Assembly (NCBI GenBank): GCA_016213845.1
Contig: JACQZN010000056.1
Location: 1 to 64,000 of the forward strand
DNA from: Candidatus Wallbacteria bacterium
GTDB taxonomy: Bacteria > Muiribacteriota > UBA6191 > JACPRK01
Length of the DNA: 64,000 nt
Direction: 5' to 3'
Part shown: positions 45,918 to 54,231 of the stretch, one piece after another
How positions within the stretch are numbered: the stretch's first letter is position 1
Layout of the letters: each line of letters opens with the position of its first letter
Translations under genes and position numbers: made by a program
The notes under the pieces: model-generated
The model's input: the letters and a program-made list of their open reading frames with translations, nothing else
Told to the model about the DNA's origin: nothing
Databases searched by the model: none

Positions 45918-47033
45918 ATGGCCAGAATCTCCACCTTCGACGACTGGATCGACCTCTTCGCCGAGTGGCGCAGGGACATCGGCATCGATCTCCCCGAGAT
46001 CGCCAGCTACCCCTTCGAGGCCAAGTACGGCACCCTCAAGTGCTCCGAGATCGAGTACGGCGACTTCCGCGGCCAGCCCAAGTGGGAGCGCGTCCTGGAA
46101 ATCCCCGACCAGCGCGTCCGCGACGCCCTCCAGAACCTGATCATCTACCAGGGCGACACCGAGTTCGCCTCCGTCGAGCAGCAGCGCTACCTCGTCGACA
46201 CCGCTCCTGGCGAGTACGACCGCTACGCCCTCGTGCGCGTCATGACCGAGGAGATGCGGCACGGCTTCCAGATGTGCCACCTCCTCGTGAACCACTTCGG
46301 CCACTCCGGCAAGATCGAAGCCGCCAAGCAGCTCGAGCGCCGCGCCTTCGCCAACAACCGGCTCCTCGGCGCCTTCAACCAGATCGTCGCCAACTGGCTC
46401 GACTTCTACACCTACACCGACTTCGTCGACCGCGACGGCAAGTACCAGCTCAACATGCTGAGCACCTCGGCCTTCGCCCCCCTGGCCCGCTCCATGCTCC
46501 CGATGCTCAAGGAGGAGTCCTTCCACCTAGGCACCGGCCACGACGGCATCAAGCGCATCCTCAAGGCCGGCCTCGTCCCCACCGACATCATCCAGAAGTA
46601 TCTGAACAAGTGGATCTCCACGGCGTTCGACCTGTTCGGCGTCGACAACTCCAGCAGCGCCCACTGGTTCTACGTCTGGGGCCTCAAGGGGCGATTCGAC
46701 GAGGCCGCCTCCCCGCCCGACCCAGACAAGAGCAAGCTCAACGAGCACAACCGCGAGCTCTACCGCCAGGAGTGCCTCGAGCTCGTCGGCCAGTTCAACC
46801 GTGCCCTCCCCGAGGGCGCGACTCCGCTCGTCGTCCCCGATCTCAAGTTCAACCGAAAGATCGGCCAGTACGCCAGCCAGTGCTTCACCGTCGACGGACA
46901 GCCCGTGGCCCCCGAGCGCTACCCGGAGTACTCCGCGTCCGTGCTCCCCTCCGAGGCCGATCAAGCACGCCTGAAGCCCATCCTGGCGACCAAGGGTTGG
47001 ATCGCCGAGAAGCCGATGCCGGCAGCAGCCTGA
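45918..47033 (+). CDS. PaaA/BoxB-like di-iron oxygenase (acyl-CoA epoxidase-type)
   Basis: VMTEEMRHGFQMCHLLVNHFG (EExxH) and MLKEESFHLGTGHDGIKRI (EExxH). Confidence 0.78.
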   Translation: MARISTFDDWIDLFAEWRRDIGIDLPEIASYPFEAKYGTLKCSEIEYGDFRGQPKWERVLEIPDQRVRDALQNLIIYQGDTEFASVEQQRYLVDTAPGEYDRYALVRVMTEEMRHGFQMCHLLVNHFGHSGKIEAAKQLERRAFANNRLLGAFNQIVANWLDFYTYTDFVDRDGKYQLNMLSTSAFAPLARSMLPMLKEESFHLGTGHDGIKRILKAGLVPTDIIQKYLNKWISTAFDLFGVDNSSSAHWFYVWGLKGRFDEAASPPDPDKSKLNEHNRELYRQECLELVGQFNRALPEGATPLVVPDLKFNRKIGQYASQCFTVDGQPVAPERYPEYSASVLPSEADQARLKPILATKGWIAEKPMPAAA

Positions 47034-47082
47034 CCCGGCCGGCCCGGCCGGAAGCGGCCCGGCGCACGCCGCCCCAGCCCCC

Positions 47083-47931
47083 ATGGTCATCGACATCCAC
47101 GTCCACGTCCAGCCGCTGGAGATGATGAAACCGGCATGCCGCGCCGTCATGGAGGCCAAGCATCCGGACTTCGAGCGCATAGCGGCGCTGGCCCACGACC
47201 CGGCCCGCTTTGTGGCGTTGATGGACGCCGAGGGAATCGGCAGGGTCGGCGTCATCAACTACGTCGCCGAGCGCGTCATGGGCTTCACCCACGAGGTCAA
47301 CGACTGGGCCGCCCGCTACGCCCGGGACCATCGCGACCGGCTGCTGCCGTTCGGCTCCATCGATCCCACCAGCGACATCGACGCGGCGCGGGAGATGGAC
47401 CGAATCGTGGAGCATCTTCGCCTGGCCGCACTCAAGCTCCACCCGCCCCACCAGCTCTTCCACGCCAACCAGTACCGCCAGGGGCTCACGGCCCTCGAGA
47501 CGGTCTACCGGAAGGCCCAGGACGCCCAGCTGCCGGTGATGATCCACACCGGCACCTCCATCTTCCCGGGCGCCCGAAACGTCTACGCCGATCCGATGGC
47601 CGTCGATGACGTGGCGGTCGACTTCCCCGAGCTGCCGATCATCCTGGCCCATGGCGGCCGGCCGCTCTACATGCAGACAGCCGCCTTCCTGGTGCGGCGC
47701 CACCGGAATGTCTGGATGGACATCTCGGGCATCCCACCTCAGTCGTTGCTCGACTACTTCCCCAGGCTCGAGCAGCTCTCCGACCGGGTGCTCTGGGGCT
47801 CCGACTGGCCCGGTCCGATGGTGCCCGGGATGGCCGCGAACCTTGGCCGATTCCTTGCGCTGCCATTGTCGGAAGCGGCCCGGCAGCGCATCCTCCACGA
47901 GAACGCCGAGAAGCTCTTCCGGCTCGCCTGA
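47083..47931 (+). CDS. Amidohydrolase_2 family protein (decarboxylase/hydrolase type)
   Basis: MVIDIHVHVQPLEMM, LKLHPPHQLF, VMIHTGTSIFPG, IILAHGGRP, VLWGSDWPGPM. Confidence 0.87.
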   Translation: MVIDIHVHVQPLEMMKPACRAVMEAKHPDFERIAALAHDPARFVALMDAEGIGRVGVINYVAERVMGFTHEVNDWAARYARDHRDRLLPFGSIDPTSDIDAAREMDRIVEHLRLAALKLHPPHQLFHANQYRQGLTALETVYRKAQDAQLPVMIHTGTSIFPGARNVYADPMAVDDVAVDFPELPIILAHGGRPLYMQTAAFLVRRHRNVWMDISGIPPQSLLDYFPRLEQLSDRVLWGSDWPGPMVPGMAANLGRFLALPLSEAARQRILHENAEKLFRLA

Positions 47932-47942
47932 TTCGAGGTCCG

Positions 47943-48722
<780 letters not shown>

Positions 48723-48751
48723 CCCGCCCGAAGGCGGAGGGAGCCATCGCG

Positions 48752-49177
48752 ATGGTCAAGCACGAACGCCTGCGCCGCGGCGAGGAGATGGGCCGCAAGA
48801 TCGTCGGCAACAAATGGGACCGGCTGGTGGAGGTGTTGCAAGAGACCCACCCCGACATGGCGAAGTACATCGTCGAGTGGGCCTACGGCGAGGTCTTCGC
48901 GCGCCCGGACCTGGGCTTGAGGGAACGCGAGATCGCCAGCGTGGTTTCGCTCACCATCCTGCGGCTCGGCCCCCAGTTGAAGACCCACATCTACGGCGCG
49001 CTCAACGTCGGCATCACCGAGCGCGAGCTGATGGAGCTCTTCGTCCACATCGCCATGTTCGTCGGCTTCCCCACGGCACTCTTCGGAACCCGGATCGCCA
49101 AGGACGTCTTCGAGGAGCTCGCCCGAAAGAAAAAGGCCTCCCGGCCCGACGACGGCAAGGAGATCAAACTTCCGTAG
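48752..49177 (+). CDS. Carboxymuconolactone decarboxylase family protein
   Basis: IVEWAYGEVFARPDLGLREREIASVVSLTILRLGPQLKTHIYGALNVGITERELMELFVHIAMFVGFPTAL. Confidence 0.88.
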   Translation: MVKHERLRRGEEMGRKIVGNKWDRLVEVLQETHPDMAKYIVEWAYGEVFARPDLGLREREIASVVSLTILRLGPQLKTHIYGALNVGITERELMELFVHIAMFVGFPTALFGTRIAKDVFEELARKKKASRPDDGKEIKLP

Positions 49178-49294
49178 TCCTGGGCTGGTCGCAGGGGCAA
49201 CCTCGCGCCGAATGAGTCGGTAGTAGGGATTGCACCGGGTCGCGACGGCGTCCCGGTCGCGCTTGTTTCCGGCACACAGCCGCACGGGCTCTCG

Positions 49295-50662
49295 ATGAAG
49301 TCGCTCACCAAACGGATGTCGGGAGGGGGGAAAGCTCAACCCTCGGGTGGGATGGGTGACGAGCTTGCGCAACTGCGGGACCGGATCACGGCCCTGGAGG
49401 CGCTGCTGCATCGCACGGACCGCCTGGCCCTCGGACAGGCCAAGGAGCTCGAGATCGCTCTGGAGCAGCACGCCCATCGGACGGTGGCTCTCGCCGATTC
49501 GGAGCAACGGCTTCTGCAGCAGACGATGCTGCTCCAGTCCGTGCTGGCTAGCCTGTCCGACGGCGTCGTCGCCGTCGACGCCCAGGGACACTTCGTGCTC
49601 TTCAACCCGGCAGCCGAGCGCCTGGTCGGGCTGGGACCCGTGGACGTCACGCCGGCCCAGTGGAGCGAGCGCTACAGCCTTTTCCTCGCGGACGGCGTCA
49701 CGCCCCACCCGTCGGGGGAACTGCCACTGGTGCGCGCCATGCATGGGGAGAGCGTGGACGCCCAGACGGTTTTCGTCAAACGGACCGACAGCCGCCGGGG
49801 GGCCTGGCTCTCCGTGAGCGCCCGCCCGGTCCTCGACTCCGGCGGAACCGTGACGGGCGCGGTGGCGGTCTTTCACGACATCACGGGCGAACGCCTGGCC
49901 ACCGAGCGGCTCCAGCGCTTCGCCCTGCAGCTGGAGCGCAGCAATCGCGACCTCGAGGACTTCGCCTCCGTCACGTCGCACGACCTGCAGGAGCCGCTGC
50001 GGAAGATCGAAGCGTTCGCGCAACTGCTATTGCAGGACTTCGGCGAGACCTTTGCCCCGGAGGCCCGTGAATACGTGGACCGCATGCGGGGAAGCGCCCG
50101 ACGCCTGCAATCCCTCATCGGCGACCTTCTCCGCTTCTCCCGCATCTCCAAGGAAGGCGATCAATTCGCCCCAGTCGACCTGACCCAAATTGTTCGCGAC
50201 GTCGTGGGCGACCTCGACATGCGCGTGAAGCAGGTTGGAGCGACGATCGAGCTCGGAGACTTGCCGGTGCTGGATGCGGATCCCACCCAGATCTATCTGC
50301 TGTTCCAGAACCTGATCGGCAACGCGCTCAAGTTCCACCGCCCCGGGAAAGCGCCCCGCATCCGCGTGCACGGCCGCGTCCTCGTTGCGCCGGCGTCTGC
50401 CGGCGAGTCGACCTCTCTGGCCGGCCTGTGTGAAGTCGCCGTCGAGGACAACGGCATCGGCTTCCCGCCCGAGCAACAGGAGCGCATGTTCAGCATCTTC
50501 CAGCGCCTCCACAACCGCGCGCAGTACGAGGGCTCGGGGATCGGCCTGGCCATCTGCCGCCGCATCGCCGAGCGCCACGGCGGCGCCATCGCCGCCCACG
50601 GCCACCCCGGCGAGGGCGCCACCTTCGTCGTGACTCTTCCCCTGCGCCACCCCTCATTCTAG
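49295..50662 (+). CDS. PAS domain sensor histidine kinase
   Basis: SDGVVAVDAQGHFVLFNPAAERLVGL (PAS); FASVTSHDLQEPLRKIEAFAQLL (HisKA); LIGNALKFHRPGKAPRI, VEDNGIGFPPEQQERMFSIFQRLHNRAQYEGSGIGLAICRRIAERHGG. Confidence 0.93.
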   Translation: MKSLTKRMSGGGKAQPSGGMGDELAQLRDRITALEALLHRTDRLALGQAKELEIALEQHAHRTVALADSEQRLLQQTMLLQSVLASLSDGVVAVDAQGHFVLFNPAAERLVGLGPVDVTPAQWSERYSLFLADGVTPHPSGELPLVRAMHGESVDAQTVFVKRTDSRRGAWLSVSARPVLDSGGTVTGAVAVFHDITGERLATERLQRFALQLERSNRDLEDFASVTSHDLQEPLRKIEAFAQLLLQDFGETFAPEAREYVDRMRGSARRLQSLIGDLLRFSRISKEGDQFAPVDLTQIVRDVVGDLDMRVKQVGATIELGDLPVLDADPTQIYLLFQNLIGNALKFHRPGKAPRIRVHGRVLVAPASAGESTSLAGLCEVAVEDNGIGFPPEQQERMFSIFQRLHNRAQYEGSGIGLAICRRIAERHGGAIAAHGHPGEGATFVVTLPLRHPSF

Positions 50663-50693
50663 GCCACCTCCACGGTGCTCCAGCCCGCCCCGC

Positions 50694-50724
50694 AGGCCCC
50701 GGGGCGTGCCTGTAGCCGGGGCCT
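50694..50724. repeat. Small inverted repeat (9-bp arms)
   Basis: AGGCCCCGG ... CCGGGGCCT with a 13-nt loop. Confidence 0.75.
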
Positions 50725-50728
50725 AGAT

Positions 50729-50789
50729 CCCGTGGCGTCTACCTGTACCGGGTTTTCACCGAAAACCCGGTACAGGTAGACGCCACGGG
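50729..50789. repeat. Perfect inverted repeat: 29-bp stem, 3-nt loop
   Basis: CCCGTGGCGTCTACCTGTACCGGGTTTTC-ACC-GAAAACCCGGTACAGGTAGACGCCACGGG. Confidence 0.95.
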
Positions 50790-50918
50790 TTTTCCACCCT
50801 GAGCCTGTCGGAGGATGTACGGCCAAGGCCACGCGTTCTCACGCACCGAGCGCGTCTTGCCGATGAGTCGAGGGGACTAACCCGGCCCTCCCGGGCCGCG
50901 GAGCCGATCTCTGCAAAG

Positions 50919-52115
50919 ATGTCCAATACAGGCACGTTCTGGAGCGTCATGTTCTGCATGGAGGGCGGCGCGCCGCGGGATGCGCTGGTCGCCGCCTTCG
51001 AGCCTCCAGTGCACGCGCAGGCGATCGACCCCGAGGACGACGTGCTCGGCCTGCTCGCCCACGCCAGCCCCGATCTGCTCCTCTTCGCCTCGCCCACCGG
51101 CGCCAACCTAGGCCTGCTCAAGAGCATCCGGGCCGGCCAGCCCGGTCTGGCCATCGTTGCGCTGGCCCTAGGCTCCACCCTGGCGTCGGAGGGCTTCCTG
51201 GAGCGGTTGGGCGAGCTGGCAGTGACGCGCTTCATCGAGCTGCCGATCGACGCCGCCGAGCTCCGCCGCCGTGTCGTGAGCTTCCTGGACCACTGCCACG
51301 GCGCCTCGGCCGCTCTCGCTTCGCCCAAGCGCCTCTTCCGTGCTGGCGAGCTCGTCTTCATGGAAAACGACCTGGCTCGGGAGTGCTACCTTCTGAACAC
51401 CGGGCGTGTCCAGCTGGCGCGAGCGCTCAATCGAAACACTCTCAGCCCCATCGCCGCCATCGAGCCGGGTTCCGTCTTCGGCGAATCGGCCCTCCTGGAG
51501 GGGGAGCGCCGCAGCTGCACCGCCGTCGCTCTGGAAGACTCCATCGCCACGGCCTTGACCTGCGACACCTTCCCGCACGTGATGCGCGCCCTGCCCGCCT
51601 TCGCGCTCGAGCTGCTCGACCTCTTCATACGGCGCCTCTCCGAGTCGCGCCGACGCGCGGATCCCACCGCGTCCCCCGACGACGAAGACTGGCTCCACCG
51701 CGAGGCGGCCCATTTCTCCGCGCGTCCTGTTCCCCCACTGGAGCCCGACCAGATGGAGTTAGAACCCGGCGAGGTGCTCGCAATGCCCGGTTCCTCCCCT
51801 CAGGCCCTCTACTGGATCGTCGACGGCCAGATTCTGGTCGAGTCTCATGCCATCGGCTCGCTCGAGCCCCCCTCGGCATCGGTGCTCGGCGCGGACAGCC
51901 CGGTCGGCGAGGTCGCCTTTCTGACCGGAGACGTGCTCGACGTCGGCGCGGTTGCGGCAACACGCTCGAGAGTGTCGGTCATACCTCGCGAGCGGTTCGT
52001 CGCAACGATCGCCAGCCGGCCCGACATCGTGTTGAAGCTCGTCCAGAGCCTGGCCTTGCGGTGTCGCGTCCTCGACGAATCCCTCGGAAGCCGGGCGGTT
52101 TTCGAGCTGGCCTGA
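50919..52115 (+). CDS. Degenerate receiver-like domain followed by two cNMP-binding-like domains
   Basis: RLFRAGELVFMENDLARECYLLNTGRVQLARAL...GSVFGESALLEGERRSCTAVALEDS, then a second LEPGEVLAMPGSSPQALYWIVDGQILVES...GEVAFLTGDVLDVGAVAATRSRVSVIPRERF. Confidence 0.72.
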   Translation: MSNTGTFWSVMFCMEGGAPRDALVAAFEPPVHAQAIDPEDDVLGLLAHASPDLLLFASPTGANLGLLKSIRAGQPGLAIVALALGSTLASEGFLERLGELAVTRFIELPIDAAELRRRVVSFLDHCHGASAALASPKRLFRAGELVFMENDLARECYLLNTGRVQLARALNRNTLSPIAAIEPGSVFGESALLEGERRSCTAVALEDSIATALTCDTFPHVMRALPAFALELLDLFIRRLSESRRRADPTASPDDEDWLHREAAHFSARPVPPLEPDQMELEPGEVLAMPGSSPQALYWIVDGQILVESHAIGSLEPPSASVLGADSPVGEVAFLTGDVLDVGAVAATRSRVSVIPRERFVATIASRPDIVLKLVQSLALRCRVLDESLGSRAVFELA

Positions 52116-52140
52116 AGCCAGGAGCGGCGGAGCAGTCCCC

Positions 52141-53811
52141 ATGACCAAGCCCGACATTCTCGCCCGGCTCAAGCAGGCAGGTCGGCTCAAGCCGGCCGAC
52201 TTCGCACGGATCTCTCAATGGCTCGAGGAGCACCCAGGCGGCTCCGAGGACGCACTCTTCGAGCTGTCGCTGTTCCCCGAGACCGAGCTGGCCTACTACC
52301 TCTGCGAAACCTACGACCTGCCGTTCGTCAGCCTCGACCGGGTCGAAGTGCCGCCGCGAGCGCTGAAGCTGCTGGGGATGGACCGCCTCGAAGCAGACTC
52401 GATGGTGCCGTTGCGTCTCGATTCCCATGCGCTCGTGCTGGCTGTGGCCAACCCGGCGCGCCTGCCCGATCTGACGCCGCTGGCCGAGTACTTCCAGTGC
52501 CCCATCCGACTGGTCGTCGCCACGCGCTGCGAGATCCGGGCCGTGCTGGGCCGGCTGCGCGCGCGCTCTGAACGCTCGGCTTCTGCCCTGGAGATACCCC
52601 AGACCGCCGCCCAGACGAGCGATACCGACATGATGCGCCTTCTGGGGCGTGTCCTGCTGGAGGCCTCGCGGGGCCACGCGACTCGGGTCCACGTGAACCC
52701 TGGCGCCGAGGGGCTGGAACTGAGGTTTCGCCGGGACGGACTCCTGGAGGACCGGCTCATCGCCTTGGCGCAAGCCGACCAGGTCCGTCTGGTCGACCTC
52801 GTGAAGCGGCTGGCCGGCCTCGACGTCAAGGACAGGCGCACGCCGCGCTCCGGCCGCATGCGCCTGCCGGTCGGGGACCGCGAGGACAAGCGGGACCTCA
52901 CCCTTCACGTCGCCTGCGCGCCCACGCTGGCCGGCGAACGGGTGACCTTGTCGGTCGTCGAGGTGCCGGAGCTCGTGCCTTCGCTCGAGCAGCTCGGCTT
53001 CTCGGGCGCGCCCCTGGCGCGGCTGCGCGGGCTTCTGCAGAGTCCGGCGGGTGGACTGCTCCTGGTCGCAGGCCCGTCCAGGAGCGGGCGAAGCACCACG
53101 CTGCGCGCAGCCGTGGGTCAGCTCCCCGCTGATCGTCTGGCCGTCTTCAGCGTCGAGGACCCGGTGGAGCAGCGGCTGCCAGGCGTCAACCAGATGCAAG
53201 TCGAAGGCGCGACGGCCTCGGTGCCCGGACTGATCCGCGCCGCCGTCGAGCAGGACGCGGACGTCGTGATGGTCCATGCGCTCGCCGATGCGGAATCGGC
53301 CAGCCAGGCTCTCTCGACCGCATTCGGCGGTCGGTTCGTACTCGCGGGCCTGACAGCGATGGACGCGGCGTCGGCAATCCAGGCTCTCTTCGCCTTGGGC
53401 GCGGACCCTTTCCTTCTGGGCAGCTCGCTCCGCGCCGTGGTGGCGCAGCGGCTTGTCCGACGGCTATGCGAGGCGTGTCGCAGACCCGTGTATCGCATGC
53501 CGGAAGAGGTCGTTCGGCTCAAGGACCGGCTTCACCTGTCCGGGACCACGCTCTTCGAGCCCACTGGATGCGGCGCCTGCGGCTATCGGGGCTACTGCGG
53601 CCGAATGGCGATCCACGAGGTCCTCACGGCCACTCCCCAGCTCGCCCTTGCCCTGCAGGAGCGCATCGCTGCCGCGGAGCTGACCCGCCTGCTGGAGAGC
53701 ACTGGCCACCGCACGCTTCTTCACGATGGGTTCTCCAAGGCACTGGAAGGGAGAACAACTTTTCACGAAGTGCAGAGGGTTGTGGCCACGATCGCCCCGG
53801 GCGTGGTTTGA
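52141..53811 (+). CDS. GspE/PilB-family ATPase homologue with degenerate catalytic motifs
   Basis: N-terminal GspE-like domain; GPSRSGRSTTLRA; FSVEDPVEQRLPGVNQMQV; LRAVVAQRLVRRLCEACRRP...GCGACGYRGYCGRMAIHEVL (tetra-Cys and arm typical of GspE/PilB). Confidence 0.85.
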   Translation: MTKPDILARLKQAGRLKPADFARISQWLEEHPGGSEDALFELSLFPETELAYYLCETYDLPFVSLDRVEVPPRALKLLGMDRLEADSMVPLRLDSHALVLAVANPARLPDLTPLAEYFQCPIRLVVATRCEIRAVLGRLRARSERSASALEIPQTAAQTSDTDMMRLLGRVLLEASRGHATRVHVNPGAEGLELRFRRDGLLEDRLIALAQADQVRLVDLVKRLAGLDVKDRRTPRSGRMRLPVGDREDKRDLTLHVACAPTLAGERVTLSVVEVPELVPSLEQLGFSGAPLARLRGLLQSPAGGLLLVAGPSRSGRSTTLRAAVGQLPADRLAVFSVEDPVEQRLPGVNQMQVEGATASVPGLIRAAVEQDADVVMVHALADAESASQALSTAFGGRFVLAGLTAMDAASAIQALFALGADPFLLGSSLRAVVAQRLVRRLCEACRRPVYRMPEEVVRLKDRLHLSGTTLFEPTGCGACGYRGYCGRMAIHEVLTATPQLALALQERIAAAELTRLLESTGHRTLLHDGFSKALEGRTTFHEVQRVVATIAPGVV

Positions 53812-53821
53812 TTTGTATGAC

Positions 53822-54217
53822 ATGCGTCAGGAACTGTCGGAGCGATTCCTCCAGCTTGTCCAGGATGCCCGCGCGCGCGTCCGTGAGGTGAACGCACTGG
53901 AGCTGGCGGCGGGTCCATCCTCGGACTCACGGCCGCTTCACATCGTCGACATCCGCGACGAATCCGCCTGGGCCAGCGGCCATATCGCCGGTGCCGAGCG
54001 CATCGGCCGTGAGCTGCTGGAGCGCGACATGCGCGACCGCATCGAGCTTCAGAACTCCCACATCGTCATCTGTAGCGGCAGTGGCCTGCGCAGCATCCTG
54101 GTCGCCGACGTTCTCACGCGTATGGGCTTCACGCGGGTCGCGTCCCTGGCGGGCGGCTTCAACGCTTGGCGCGCCGCCGGCCTCCCCGTGGTAGTCGACA
54201 CCACGAGCGAGCGCTAA
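53822..54217 (+). CDS. Rhodanese-like domain protein
   Basis: LHIVDIRDESAWASGHIAGAERI...HIVICSGSGLRSILVADVLTRMGFTRVASLAGGFNAWRAAGLPV. Confidence 0.9.
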   Translation: MRQELSERFLQLVQDARARVREVNALELAAGPSSDSRPLHIVDIRDESAWASGHIAGAERIGRELLERDMRDRIELQNSHIVICSGSGLRSILVADVLTRMGFTRVASLAGGFNAWRAAGLPVVVDTTSER

Positions 54218-54231
54218 CCCCCCGGCGGCAG

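Noticed and set aside
50729-50789. Long hairpin as an ordinary intrinsic terminator
   Set aside because: A 29-bp perfect stem is much longer than usual and lacks a clear U-tract beyond GTTTTCC; kept as a repeat instead.
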